Numbered from the stretch's first letter, positions 51,111 to 60,271 are shown. The stretch is DNA of 64,000 nt from Actinophytocola sp044466355 (GCF_044466355.1 NZ_JBITMQ010000025.1:17678-81677); one strand, 5' to 3'. Numbers and translations are program-made. Notes: a model not told the origin generated them from the letters alone.

Positions 51111-51929
51111 TCAGGCATCGGCGGCCAAATCCGCGGCGAGGATCGCGTGGGCGTGGCGGAGGATTGGCTCGTCGACCATGTTGCCGCGGACGGTGGTCAC
51201 CCCGGTGGACGCGGCCACCGCGGCTATGACCTCGCGCGCCCACTCGACGTCCGCTGTGGATGGTCGGTAGGCGGCGCGGATCACCGGAGCCTGGTCGGGG
51301 TGGATGCACGCCTTCGCGCCGAACCCCATTGCCACCGCCTCGGTCGTCTCGGCGGCCAGCCCGTCGGTGTCGGCGATGTCGAGGTAGACGCCGTCGACCG
51401 CGATGCGGCCCGCGGCGCACGCCGCGAGTAGCACCGTCACTCGCGCGTGCACCACGTGGGGCAGGTAGCTTCCGTCGCTGCGCCGGCTCGCCCTGCCGCC
51501 GAGGTCGGCGGTCAGGTCTTCGGCGCCCCACATCAACCCGACGCAGTTGTCCACTTCGGACAGTTCGCGGGCGGCGAGCACCCCGCGCGCGGTCTCGCAG
51601 AGGGCGAGTACGTGCCACGGCGCGAGCCGGGCCACGGTCGCCGGGTCGGCCGCTTTGGGCAGCAGCACGGTCGTCACCGGGGTGTCGCGCAGTGCCGCCA
51701 CGTCTGCGGGGCCCCACTCCCCGTCGAGCGGGTTGATCCGCACTACGCAGCGGTCCGGGGCAACGGCGCCGTCGGCCAGTGCGGTGGCCACGGCGGCACG
51801 CGCGGCCGGCTTGTCGGTGGGGGCGACCGCATCCTCCAGGTCGAGGATCACCGAGTCCGCCGCCGCGGCCGCGCGGGCGAACCGGTCCGGCCGGCTGCCG
51901 GGGCAGAACAGCAGCGCCGGCCCGATCAC
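51111..51929 (-). CDS. HpcH/HpaI-type CoA ester lyase (citrate lyase beta-like)
   Basis: The 272-aa enzyme begins LLFCPGSRPDRFARAAAAAD, then DSVILDLEDAVAPTDKPAAR (about 25-44) with the metal-binding Asp/Glu, VVRINPLDGEWGPADVAAL and the catalytic Glu region LCETARGVL and MWGAEDLTADLGG. GFGAKACIHPDQ near 225 is the conserved C-terminal signature. It likely cleaves or forms a malyl/citramalyl-CoA-type ester. Its ATG overlaps the stop of the MaoC-like gene (ATGA), so the two act in one pathway. Confidence 0.85.
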   Translation of the reverse strand: MIGPALLFCPGSRPDRFARAAAAADSVILDLEDAVAPTDKPAARAAVATALADGAVAPDRCVVRINPLDGEWGPADVAALRDTPVTTVLLPKAADPATVARLAPWHVLALCETARGVLAARELSEVDNCVGLMWGAEDLTADLGGRASRRSDGSYLPHVVHARVTVLLAACAAGRIAVDGVYLDIADTDGLAAETTEAVAMGFGAKACIHPDQAPVIRAAYRPSTADVEWAREVIAAVAASTGVTTVRGNMVDEPILRHAHAILAADLAADA

Positions 51930-52402
51930 GCGTCCTCCTGAGGTGCCCGCATCATCAGTGCGCTGCGCCGGGCCACCGCGACAACTTCGCCGTGCTGGTT
52001 GCGGGCCCGGTGCTCGAACACCACGACACCGGCGTCCGGCCGGGACCTCGACTCCCGTACCGAGATCACCTCGGTTTCCGCGTAGAGCGTGTCGCCATGG
52101 AACACCGGTTTCGGAAAACCGATCTCGCCGAAGCCGAGGTTGGCCACCGTCGTCGCCTGGGTGAGGTCACTCACCGACAGCCCGACCAGGGTCGATAGCG
52201 TGAACAGGCTGTTCACCAGCCGCTGCCCGAACTCGGTGCCTTCGCTGAACTTCGCGTCCAGGTGCAGGCTCTGTGGGTTCATGGTGAGCGTGGAGAACAG
52301 GGTGTTGTCCGCCTCGCCGACCGTCCGACCGGGACGGTGCTGGTACAAGTCCCCGACCCTCAGCTCCTCGAGGTAGCGCCCGCGGGCGATGATGGGGTTC
52401 AC
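51926..52402 (-). CDS. MaoC-like dehydratase (mesaconyl-CoA hydratase-like)
   Basis: GTG 52402 gives a 158-aa protein; a longer reading would begin inside the upstream fragment. It shows the hotdog/MaoC pattern: YLEELRVGDLYQHRPGRTVG, EADNTLFSTLTMNPQSLHLD (catalytic Asp/His region, about 31-50), FGQRLVNSLFTLSTLVGLSV and FPKPVFHGDTLYAETEVISV. Paired with the CoA ester lyase in overlap, as in C5-dicarboxyl-CoA (mesaconyl/citramalyl) degradation sets. Confidence 0.82.
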   Translation of the reverse strand: MNPIIARGRYLEELRVGDLYQHRPGRTVGEADNTLFSTLTMNPQSLHLDAKFSEGTEFGQRLVNSLFTLSTLVGLSVSDLTQATTVANLGFGEIGFPKPVFHGDTLYAETEVISVRESRSRPDAGVVVFEHRARNQHGEVVAVARRSALMMRAPQEDA

Positions 52403-52749
52403 AACCAGTTCCCCCTCGGTACGGCGATCTCGGCGGTGGCGTTCTCTGCCGGCCAGATGATCTTCTTCTTTTTGCCGTTCTGCCACGGGGTGCCGAGGTG
52501 GGGCATGCCGGTCTGCTGAGCCGTGTTCACCCTGTGCGTGCCGCCGAAAGTCTCGACCTTGCTGCGGGCCAGGAACTGGCGGATCTTCTCCGGATCGTCC
52601 TTGCCCGCCTCGATCGCGGCCGCCGTCTCCTTCGCCTCGTCCCGTATGATGTCCGCGACCGCGACGGCGCGGCCATCAGCGCCGAGTGCCGGCGCGATCG
52701 ACCAACCGATTCCACGGTCGCCTACGGTAACCAGCGCGACGCGTTCCAT
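52399..52749 (-). pseudogene. Chimera: SDR N-terminus joined to the C-terminus of an ABC substrate-binding protein
   Basis: The 116-aa frame starts like a short-chain dehydrogenase (VALVTVGDRGIGWSIAPALG, then VADIIRDEAKETAAAIEA). From about residue 50 it reads like the end of a branched-chain amino-acid type substrate-binding protein (KDDPEKIRQFLARSKVETFG, QTGMPHLGTPWQNGKKKKII, WPAENATAEIAVP). Neither domain could work alone. The Gly-rich SDR motif is also altered (TVGDRGIG). An internal deletion that fused two neighbouring genes is the simplest explanation. It overlaps the MaoC gene by 4 bp. Confidence 0.6.
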
Positions 52750-52915
52750 CTCGCCTCCCGATTCGTTGTGCGGGTAGAACCTCGGACACCTCGCGGTCCG
52801 ACCTCATGGTGGCTCACCGGCTCGACGGGCTTCGCGTCGCCGGGTGCGCCAATGGCGGTCCCTCGGAACGATGGTGCCGGCGCACCACGACGGTGTGAGC
52901 ACCGGCCGAGGCACG

Positions 52916-53345
52916 TCATGCGGCGCCTCCGCGTCGCGCGTTCTCCAGCAGGTCGACGACATCGGCGAATCTGTCGTGCTGCGCTAGGGGGTTAGGAGCG
53001 GCCGGCACCAGCACGAACCCGTCGACTCCCGCGTTACGCAACTCCGCCAGATCGGACGCCACCGACTCCGCGTCGCCGACCAGCGCCCAACGCTCAAACC
53101 GCTCCAGCGGCAAACGGTACTGCCCGCAAAAGACCCGGTCGGCCTCTTGCCGGGCACCGGCGTCTTTCGACACGTTCGCGAACACCATCATGAGGGTCTT
53201 TGGTGTCGCCCTCCCGTGGCCACTAGCCACCTGCTGGACTTGCGGCCCGCGCGGCGGCCTCCGACCAGCCAGCCTGGCGTCGGTGGCAACCACCCGCAGG
53301 GCGGCCGCCAGTGCCCGGTTCATACCCGCGCCGACCGCCGCACCC
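52916..53345 (-). pseudogene. C-terminal fragment of an LLM-class oxidoreductase
   Basis: About 100 residues resemble the end of a luciferase-like enzyme (TPKTLMMVFANVSKDAGARQ, then LERFERWALVGDAESVASDL and LAELRNAGVDGFVLVPAAPN). The N-terminal 200-plus residues and barrel are missing. The upstream boundary with the enoyl-CoA hydratase fragment is near 53345. A deletion product. Confidence 0.6.
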
Positions 53346-53700
53346 CTGACGCGGCCGGGGTAGGCGCCCGTATCCGTCCGACTCGTACGAACGACTCGTA
53401 AATGACACCGAGTTCACCGTATGCCCGCTCGGCGGTGGGGTCGGCTCCCGAACCGGCGAGTGTGGCCAGATGAGCCCCGGAGCAGAACGAGCTGCCCTCG
53501 CCCCGGATCACGATCGCACCGACCGACGGATCCGTGTCGACCTCGTCGAGCGCGCCGATCAGGTCGCGCGACATCTCGGACGTCAACGCGTTACGCCGCT
53601 GCGACGCGGCGAGCGTCACCACGGCCACGCCCGCGTCTGTGTCGAGTCGTACTTCACCCACTTCGTCTCCCTGGGTCGCTCGCGGTGGCGTCACGTTCAC
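53346..53700 (-). pseudogene. N-terminal fragment of an enoyl-CoA hydratase
   Basis: GTG 53700 overlaps the stop of the CaiB gene. About 100 residues match a crotonase start (VAVVTLAASQRRNALTSEMS, then AIVIRGEGSSFCSGAHLATL with the first oxyanion segment). The sequence then runs into unrelated DNA and LLM-derived sequence. The second half of the crotonase fold is missing. Confidence 0.65.
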
Positions 53701-54869
53701 TCGGCGACCGCGGCGACGCGTACCAGCCGGTCGACGTCGCTGGGGGTCAGACCGGCCTCGATGAGGATCTCGCGGGTGTGCTGCCCCGGTCGCCGGGGCA
53801 CCGGGCCCGCTTCCGTGTGCCAAGCGCTCATCGGGGGCAGGGGGCCGACCACCGCTGTGTCGTTGGCCAGCTTGTCGTGCCGCGCCTGTGCGAAGGCCTC
53901 CGGAATCGAACGCACCGGTGCCACCGCGGTGTCCACATCCGCCAGTCGTTCCAGCCACTCGGCGAGCGTCGCCTCGGCGAACACCCGCTCGAACGTCGTC
54001 CGGACCTCATCCCACCGCTGTGGTGCGTGCTGCCAGTCGGTCATTTCCGGGTGCCCGATCGCGGCGCACAGGGCAGCGAAGAACTTGGGTTCAAGAGCGG
54101 CTACCGACAGCCAGCGACCGTCCGCCGTGCGGTAACAGTCGTAGAACGGCGCCGCGCCGGACAGCAGACCCTGGCCCCATGAAGGGTCTGATGCACCGGC
54201 CGCCGTCCACGCCGCGCTGGCCTGCAACAGACCGAGAAGTCCCTGGTACATCGACACGTCGATGTGCGTGCCACGCCCGGACAGGCCGCGCCCGTGGACC
54301 GCGGCCAGGATGCCGAACGCGGCGAGCAGCCCACCCGCGGCGAGGTCCGCGACCACGTTGAGCGGAATGCCCGGTCGCTGGTCGGGCCGGGTGGATGCGG
54401 ACAGCAGGCCCGACTCGGCGAGGTAGTTCAGGTCGTGACCGGCACGCTGAGCTAGCTCGCCATGCCGCCCGTACCCGCTGATCGAGCAGTACACGATGCC
54501 CGGATTGCGCTCGGAAACCACGCCGTAGCCGATGCCCAGCCGGTCACACGTGCCGGGGCGGAACCCCTCGAGGAACACGTCGGCTGTTTCGGCGAGACGG
54601 AGCAGCACTTCCCGGCCGGCGGACTCCTTGAGGTTGACCACGATCGACCGCCGGGACCGCGACAGGCCGGTGCCGGCATCGCGGGCCGCCGCACCCCCAT
54701 AGCCGAAGAGGTCATCGATCACCGACCCGGCGCGGGCCTGCGCAGGAGGCTCGACCGTGACCACGTCGGCCCCGAGGTCGCCGAAGAGCATGGTGGCGAA
54801 TGCGCCTGGCGCTAGTGCCGTGAGGTCGAGCACCCGCAGCCCGTCGAGCGGACCTGATCGGGTGCTCAT
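53697..54869 (-). CDS. CaiB/BaiF-type CoA transferase (family III)
   Basis: The 390-aa protein opens with GPLDGLRVLDLTALAPGAFA and GDLGADVVTVEPPA (about 29-42), the family N-terminus. It has SIVVNLKESAGREVLLRLAE, GFRPGTCDRLGIGY and the catalytic Asp region GHDLNYLAESGLLS. It likely transfers CoA between acids or acts as an acyl-CoA racemase. First intact gene of the fragment set at 52.4-54.9 kb. Confidence 0.87.
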   Translation of the reverse strand: MSTRSGPLDGLRVLDLTALAPGAFATMLFGDLGADVVTVEPPAQARAGSVIDDLFGYGGAAARDAGTGLSRSRRSIVVNLKESAGREVLLRLAETADVFLEGFRPGTCDRLGIGYGVVSERNPGIVYCSISGYGRHGELAQRAGHDLNYLAESGLLSASTRPDQRPGIPLNVVADLAAGGLLAAFGILAAVHGRGLSGRGTHIDVSMYQGLLGLLQASAAWTAAGASDPSWGQGLLSGAAPFYDCYRTADGRWLSVAALEPKFFAALCAAIGHPEMTDWQHAPQRWDEVRTTFERVFAEATLAEWLERLADVDTAVAPVRSIPEAFAQARHDKLANDTAVVGPLPPMSAWHTEAGPVPRRPGQHTREILIEAGLTPSDVDRLVRVAAVAE

Positions 54870-55215
54870 CGCGCCGGCCCGGCTGTCGACACCTTGACAG
54901 ATCGCGTGAACATGGCCATCTCGTTACCCACTTCCGCTGGCATCCGGTTCTCCGCTCACGCCGCACGGCAGGCGTTCCGGCCTCGCTGACGGCGCGGTCG
55001 TGCGGGACGGCCACGGGTGTTCGGGGCCGGCATGCACCCGCCACCCGGACTGATCGCCCACGCATCGGCGCCGCCGTACTCGTCCCGAACGAACAGAGCC
55101 GAAGGGCCACATGGTGCGGTGGGTTGCTCCGGGGGCACCCGAGAGCACCGCGTCGTTGATCGGCGGAGGCTTCCCCGTCCGGCCTGGCGGCCGGACTGGG
55201 TGCGCGGCAGGGTCG
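54870..55215. other. Intergenic stretch without a convincing gene
   Basis: About 345 bp between the CaiB gene and the enoyl-CoA hydratase at 55216. A short minus-strand piece (ALFVRDEYGGADAWAISPGG) reads protein-like, so this may be the relic of another deleted gene. No hairpin noted. Confidence 0.4.
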
Positions 55216-56007
55216 TCATCGGGCCCTCCGGGTGAAGTCGGCAGGCCGCTTCTCGGCGAACGCGGCACGGCCCTCGACGGCCTCGGGGCCGTGCAGCGCC
55301 AACGTGGCCGCGAACCACTCCACGTCGAGGAAGCGGTCGAGCTCGGGGTCGGCGGCACGGATCATCCGTTTGGTCAGCATCAGCGCGTCAGGGGCGCCAG
55401 TGATGAGCCGCCCGGCCAGTTCCACGGCGGTGTCGAGTGCGTTGCCAGGCGGGACCACGCGGTTGACCAATCCGGCCGCGGCCGCCGCGGGTGCGGGAAG
55501 ACGATCGCCGAGCATCAGCAGTTCAGCGGCGCGGTTTCGGCCCAGACTGCGAGTGAGAAACCAGGCCAGCCCGCCGTCGGGCGCCAGCCCGCGTTGGGTG
55601 AACGGGGCCGCGAAGAAGGCGTCCTCGGCCGCCACGACGAGGTCGCAGCAGAGCACCAGGCTCCAGGCGACGCCAACCGCGAAGCCCTCCACCGCGGCGA
55701 TCGTGGGCACCGGCAGGCGCATCAGCCGGGTGACGACGCGGTGCCCGACGGACAACCTGGCGGAGGGCGCGCCGATCCCTTCGCCCCGCGATGGCGAGCT
55801 CTTCACGTCCCCGCCTGCCGAGAAACAGCCCGCGGCACCGGTGAGCACCAACGCCCGGGTCACCCCATCCTCACTCGCCTCCCCCAGGGCCGCGTCCAGC
55901 TCGGCCCAGGTCTGCCACCCGATCGCGTTGCGGTGGTCCGGGCGCTGCAGAGTGACCACCGCGACGTCGCTCGTGGGCCGGTCCAGGCGCAGCTCCCGGT
56001 CGCTCAC
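55216..56007 (-). CDS. Enoyl-CoA hydratase/isomerase
   Basis: The 263-aa crotonase shows VAVVTLQRPDHRNAIGWQTW near 15-34, ALVLTGAAGCFSAGGDVKSS with the first oxyanion segment (about 52-71), PVPTIAAVEGFAVGVAWSLV with the second, and the C-terminal EGRAAFAEKRPADFTRRA. The general acid/base Glu pair of true hydratases is not obvious, so isomerase or other activity is possible. Its ATG overlaps the next gene's stop (ATGA). Confidence 0.86.
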   Translation of the reverse strand: MSDRELRLDRPTSDVAVVTLQRPDHRNAIGWQTWAELDAALGEASEDGVTRALVLTGAAGCFSAGGDVKSSPSRGEGIGAPSARLSVGHRVVTRLMRLPVPTIAAVEGFAVGVAWSLVLCCDLVVAAEDAFFAAPFTQRGLAPDGGLAWFLTRSLGRNRAAELLMLGDRLPAPAAAAAGLVNRVVPPGNALDTAVELAGRLITGAPDALMLTKRMIRAADPELDRFLDVEWFAATLALHGPEAVEGRAAFAEKRPADFTRRAR

Positions 56008-56810
56008 CCGGTTCCTCCGAACCGTGCCGGCCGCTTCTCGGCGAACGCGGCCAAGCCTTCCCTGGCGTCCGGCGTTCCGAACAGCCTCGCCACACCGTCG
56101 GCCTCGGTGCGGAAACCGGCCCGCCGGCCACCGTCGAGCCGGGCCAGGACCGCTCCCTTGATCGCCGCCAACGCCGCACGCGCCCCGCCGGCCAACTCGG
56201 CCGCGAAGTCTGTCGCCGCCTCCCGCAGCCGGTCCGCCGGCACCACCCGATCCACCACCCCGAGACGCAACCCCTCTTCTGGCGTGAGCGCCCGGCCGGT
56301 GTAGAGCAACTCCAGCGCCCGGCCCTTGCCGACGGTCTCCACCAGTCGTTGCGTGCCGCCCGCCCCGGGGAGCAGCCCCAACCGCACCTCGGGCAGGCCG
56401 AGACGGACCCCTTCGGCCACGAACCGCAGGTCGCAGGCGAGGGCGAGTTCCAGCCCGCCACCCATGGCATGGCCGTTGACCGCCGCGATCGTCGGCAGCG
56501 CCAGCCGCTCCAGGTCGTCGAAGCCGCGCTGGATCGCGCTGACGAACCTCGGGAACAGAGAGTCACCGAGCCCGCGCATCATCTTGATGTCGGCGCCCGC
56601 GACGAACCTGGACCCGGTGCCGGTGATCACGACGGCGCCGACGTCTCCCCGTTGCCCGAGCGACGTGACCGCCCGGCTGAGCTGCTCCACGAGTTGCAGG
56701 TCGAGCGCGTTGGCGGGCGGCCGGTCGACAGTCAGGACCGCGACCGCGCGATCGACCTCGACCCGGACATAGCCGGTCTCCATGGGCGTTCCCACTGCGG
56801 TCACCGCCAT
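56004..56810 (-). CDS. Enoyl-CoA hydratase/isomerase
   Basis: The 268-aa crotonase has VAVLTVDRPPANALDLQLVE (about 23-42), AVVITGTGSRFVAGADIKMM (about 59-78), LALPTIAAVNGHAMGGGLEL (about 103-122) and the Glu-containing RLGLPEVRLGLLPGAGGTQR, so both catalytic Glu positions can be filled. It overlaps the BadI-like gene by 10 bp and the next crotonase by 4 bp. Confidence 0.87.
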   Translation of the reverse strand: MAVTAVGTPMETGYVRVEVDRAVAVLTVDRPPANALDLQLVEQLSRAVTSLGQRGDVGAVVITGTGSRFVAGADIKMMRGLGDSLFPRFVSAIQRGFDDLERLALPTIAAVNGHAMGGGLELALACDLRFVAEGVRLGLPEVRLGLLPGAGGTQRLVETVGKGRALELLYTGRALTPEEGLRLGVVDRVVPADRLREAATDFAAELAGGARAALAAIKGAVLARLDGGRRAGFRTEADGVARLFGTPDAREGLAAFAEKRPARFGGTG

Positions 56811-57330
56811 GCCGAGAAGTCCGGGGCCCGCTTCTCCAGGAACGCCGAAGCGCCCTCATTCTGCTCGCCCGAGGCCCAGAAGCCAGGATTGACCTGACTG
56901 ATGATCTTGAACCGGTCCTGCGCCTCGCGAACCGGGGCCAGGGAGTCGTCGAACGACTTCTTCACCAGCTTCAGCACCGTGGGGCTCAACATGAGCAGCT
57001 CCTCGCACCAGCGCCGCACCTCCGCGTCCAGCTCCTCCGGCGACACCACCGCGTTCACCAGACCCCACGAAAGAGCCTGTTGGGCGTCGTAGCGACGGCA
57101 CAGCATCCAGATTTCCTTGGCTCGCTTCATGCCGACGACTGTCCACAGGTGGCTGACCAGCCAGCCCTCCGCCGGACTGGCCACCCGCGGTCCGTTCTGC
57201 CCGAACACCGACCGATCCGAGGCGATCGTGAAGTCACACAGGTACGCCATGTGGTGCCCGCCGCCGATCGCGTACCCGTCCACCCGCGCGATCACCGGTT
57301 TCAGGCAGTCCCGGAACGCCTTCTCCAATC
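56801..57330 (-). pseudogene. BadI-like 2-ketocyclohexanecarboxyl-CoA hydrolase, N-terminus lost
   Basis: The preserved part (about 175 residues) begins at LEKAFRDCLKPVIARVDGYA, followed by IGGGHHMAYLCDFTIASDRS, VFGQNGPRVASPAEGWLVSH, KEIWMLCRRYDAQQALSWGL and AFLEKRAPDFSAW. This set resembles BadI, a ring-cleaving crotonase of alicyclic acid degradation. The first 80 or so residues are absent because the foreign block ends at about 57330. A few out-of-frame codons precede. It cannot form a complete crotonase. Confidence 0.72.
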
Positions 57331-58484
57331 TGGTCGTCGTTATCGCCCAGACTGGAGACGAGTGGAGCACGACCGGAAGACTGGTTCAGCACTACGTCCT
57401 TCCGTTGCTCCGCAAGCACAACATCCGCCTGGTCGAAGTCGCCCGCAAGGGCCCGACCAAAAAGGACGGCATCGCCGTACTCCAGGACACCCGGCAACCG
57501 TACCGGCTGCACCTCGACGGCGTATACAAGCTCTCCCGCGAGAACCGCGTCACCGGCACCATGCCGCAGCTCGGCGGAGTCCGGAAGTGCAGCCAAAAGG
57601 CGAAGGGCGCACCGCAGGATGCGTGGCGTACCAACGAGTTCGGCGACAGGCCCTACATCCACGCGATCGGGTTCAACGTCCACGAGGAAACCAGGATCAC
57701 GCGCGACTCCGCGTATTCCATGGGCGGGCAACGCATCCCGACGTACCCGATCTACGAGTGGGGATGGAGCCGACAGGACTGCCTTGACTACCGTTACCGC
57801 AAACTCGGCGTAGCGTGGCCGAAAAGTTGCTGCCGACACTGTCCCTACGCTGGCAACAAATCCGGCTGGCCCGAGCAACTCGCACGGTTCGCCGCGCTCC
57901 CAACCGAAGCGGCACAGCACATCATCGACGAGTACGTCTGTCTGGCGCTCAACCCTCGATCCGGCCTGTTCGGGCCCGGCAAGTCACTGATCACCCGACT
58001 GCGCCGTGACCAGGTGACCGAGCCCATCACCCTCGCCGTCAACCGCATGAAGACGATGCCGTGGGCCATCTACCGCGTACGCCGGCTCTACTACGCGCCG
58101 GCCAACGCTGCCCGATCCGTGGACAGCGTCCTGCTCGGCGGACACCGCACCGTCCACACCGCGCTGACCGAAGTCAGCCGGCTCGTCGACATCCCGCTGA
58201 CGAAGAACGAGGAGATCGCCGGAGCACCGGCCCGCGATGGCGATCGAGATACCCACCCCCGGCTGTGGCTCCGCAAGCGCGGCGACGGGACCTATCCGAC
58301 CCAGGAGGAGTTCTACACGGTCGCTCCCGCCCAGGCACAGGACAAGGAGCTCGACAGCTTCGCCGACGCCTGGACCGACCACACCGACGAGGCACTGGCC
58401 CGGCTGGAACGCCGCGTCGACACGGCCGTCGCCGTTGTGCAGCAAGCCCTCATCGAGGGCCAGTGCCGCGGCAACGCGGCCTGA
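57330..58484 (+). pseudogene. Second PAPS-reductase-like protein, N-terminus lost at the junction
   Basis: The preserved 384 codons begin LVVVIAQTGDEWSTTGRLVQ, the segment that in complete actinobacterial homologues follows the missing SxGxDST P-loop. Further conserved parts are VRKCSQKAKGAPQDAW (about 68-83), THRV-like GFNVHEETRITRDSAYSMGG, YPIYEWGWSRQDCLDYRYRK and WPKSCCRHCPYAGNKSGWPE with a Cys cluster. It is a different family from the truncated gene at 30658. The frame continues leftward through antisense of the BadI gene, which is not its own. The ATP site is gone, so it is likely inactive. Confidence 0.72.
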
Positions 58485-58527
58485 ACCACTCACCGGAAAT
58501 TTCCGCACTTCTCGAAGGGATACCGCC

Positions 58528-59328
58528 ATGTCTCGGTTCGATCTGCACCCTGCTCACATCGACGGACTCGTCAACGCCGGACTGCAATTCGGCCTGATCG
58601 GCGTCTTCGACGACCTCACCCCGTTCGGCCAGATGCTGCTCCGGCAGCACCAACCTCACCGCGACGTCGAGCAGGAGCGGGGCGAGCCGCCGGACTACGC
58701 CGCGACGGTGACCGACCGCGCGCTGCATCCGATCGCGGTGCTGTGCCTGCTGGAGTGCTACGAGTACCAGACCAGCGGCACGATCGGCTGGCACACCAGC
58801 GAAGCGCACGCCTGGATACAGCGCCTGCGCGAGACGGTACTGACCCGGCTGCCCGCCGAGGCCAAAGCCACTGTGCGGCATGGCGCCGGCTACCTCCCGG
58901 CCTACCGGCTCCTGGCTGCCTACACCGAGACACCCTGGGGCATCACGGAACTCGACCAGATCCCCGAACTCGGGGACGGCGTCATCGAGGTCCCGGTCGT
59001 CCGGAAGGGACTGCGCGCGGAGATCCTGACCGGCCCGATCCATTGCCCGAACAACGGTCTGTCATCCCGCGTCCGCTACGTGACCATCCTCGGCGTCGGG
59101 GAAGACCGGACGCTGCCCGCCTTCGCCCGGATCTTCGAACCCTCGGACGACGCGCCGGGCGTCTACCTGCTGTTCCAGTACGGCCGCTACGTCGCGCGCC
59201 CGGCCGATGCCCCGCCCGGCAAGTGGTTCATGGCCTCCGGTGCTCACATCCACACCGGCGATTCCCGCTGGCGCGAGCTGATCGGCCACTGCCTGCCCAT
59301 CCCACTACACGACCGCACAGAGCCCTAA
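58528..59328 (+). CDS. 266-aa accessory protein of unknown function
   Basis: ATG 58528 follows AAGGGATACCGCC. No family recognised. The protein is soluble with helical N-terminal half (IAVLCLLECYEYQTSGTIGW, SEAHAWIQRLRETVLTRLPA) and a beta-rich C-terminal half (VRYVTILGVGEDRTLPAFAR, GVYLLFQYGRYVARPADAPP). It sits 43 bp after the PAPS-reductase-like gene, so it may work with it. Confidence 0.6.
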   Translation: MSRFDLHPAHIDGLVNAGLQFGLIGVFDDLTPFGQMLLRQHQPHRDVEQERGEPPDYAATVTDRALHPIAVLCLLECYEYQTSGTIGWHTSEAHAWIQRLRETVLTRLPAEAKATVRHGAGYLPAYRLLAAYTETPWGITELDQIPELGDGVIEVPVVRKGLRAEILTGPIHCPNNGLSSRVRYVTILGVGEDRTLPAFARIFEPSDDAPGVYLLFQYGRYVARPADAPPGKWFMASGAHIHTGDSRWRELIGHCLPIPLHDRTEP

Positions 59329-59392
59329 CCGGACCAGCACCGGCAAGGCGCGGAACCCCACCGACCCACCAAACCCATCCAGGAGTGTGACG

Positions 59393-60271
59393 ATGCCTTC
59401 ACGCGATGAACTGCACGCCAGGCTGTTCCTGCTGCGCGCAGCCGAACCACCAGCACCCGCCATCCACCAGTACGTCGCCGTCCACGGGCCGGTCGACGCC
59501 CTCGCGCGCATCCGGCACGGCACCGCCCCCGCTGCCGTCCTCAGCGAAGTCACCCGGCCCGAAGCCCAGATCGACGACGACCTGCGGGCCCTCGACAACG
59601 GCTCGGCGCGCTTGCTCACGCCCGAAGACGGCGACTGGCCGCTCGGGCGGCTGACCGGCCTGGCCAGCCTCGGCGTCCCGCTCGCGCTGTGGGTGCGCGG
59701 TAGCGGCTCATTGGCCGAGCTCACCAGCCTCGCCGTCACGGTCACCGGCGCACGTGCCTCCTCGGCGTACGGAAACACGATCGCTGCGGACCTCGGCTAC
59801 GAGCTCGGCCGCGCCGGGGTGACCGTCGTCAGCGGCGGCGGCCTCGGCGTGGACGAGGAGGCGCACCGCAGCGCACTGGCTGCTGACGGCCGGACGATCG
59901 TCGTACTCGCCAACGGCGTCGACCTCACCCATCCGCACCAGCACGCACGGCTCTACCAGACCGTCATCGAGCAGGGCGGATTGCTGGTCAGTGAGTACCC
60001 GATCGGCACACCCTCCGCCCGCATCCGGTTCCACGCGCGGTGCCGGCTGTTGGCTGCTCTCGCCGCGGCGACCGTCATCGTCGAGGCAGGACAGCGCAGC
60101 GGTGCCCTCGGCGTCGCCCGTGCCGCTGGAGAACTCGGCCGCCGGGTCTACGGCGTGCCGGGCTCGATCCACTCCGTGACGTCGAAGGGCGTGAACGAGT
60201 TGCTGCGCACCGGCGCGGCCACGGCGGCCAGCTCGGTCGAGCACATCAACTACCAGGAGGGAGTGCGATGA
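59393..60271 (+). CDS. DprA-like DNA-processing protein
   Basis: ATG 59393 has AGGAG 7 bp upstream. The 292-aa protein has the DprA Rossmann core: VTVTGARASSAYGNTIAADL (about 115-134), VVSGGGLGVDEEAHRSALAA (about 145-164), VVLANGVDLTHPHQH, LLVSEYPIGT and the RFHARCRLLAALAAATVIVE segment (canonical RFPxRNRxIAxLS). Here Asn of RNR is replaced by Cys. VEAGQRSGAL and VYGVPGSIHSVTSKGVNELL complete the fold. DprA binds single-stranded DNA and loads RecA. On mobile elements DprA-like proteins also occur in defence or transfer settings. It overlaps the next gene (ATGA). Confidence 0.85.
   Translation: MPSRDELHARLFLLRAAEPPAPAIHQYVAVHGPVDALARIRHGTAPAAVLSEVTRPEAQIDDDLRALDNGSARLLTPEDGDWPLGRLTGLASLGVPLALWVRGSGSLAELTSLAVTVTGARASSAYGNTIAADLGYELGRAGVTVVSGGGLGVDEEAHRSALAADGRTIVVLANGVDLTHPHQHARLYQTVIEQGGLLVSEYPIGTPSARIRFHARCRLLAALAAATVIVEAGQRSGALGVARAAGELGRRVYGVPGSIHSVTSKGVNELLRTGAATAASSVEHINYQEGVR

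Larger units (their letters stand above)
31111..57330. mobile_element. 26-kb foreign block between two truncated PAPS-reductase-like genes
   Basis: At the left end a PAPS-reductase-like gene loses its C-terminus (about 31111). At the right end a different PAPS-reductase-like gene lacks its N-terminus (about 57330), where a BadI-like gene is also cut. The block starts with a three-gene recombinase module and carries genes unlike the phage/ICE-like cassettes on both sides. No matching terminal repeats were found by eye, so the exact mechanism (insertion with deletion, or recombinational replacement) is open. An assembly join cannot be excluded. Confidence 0.55.
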
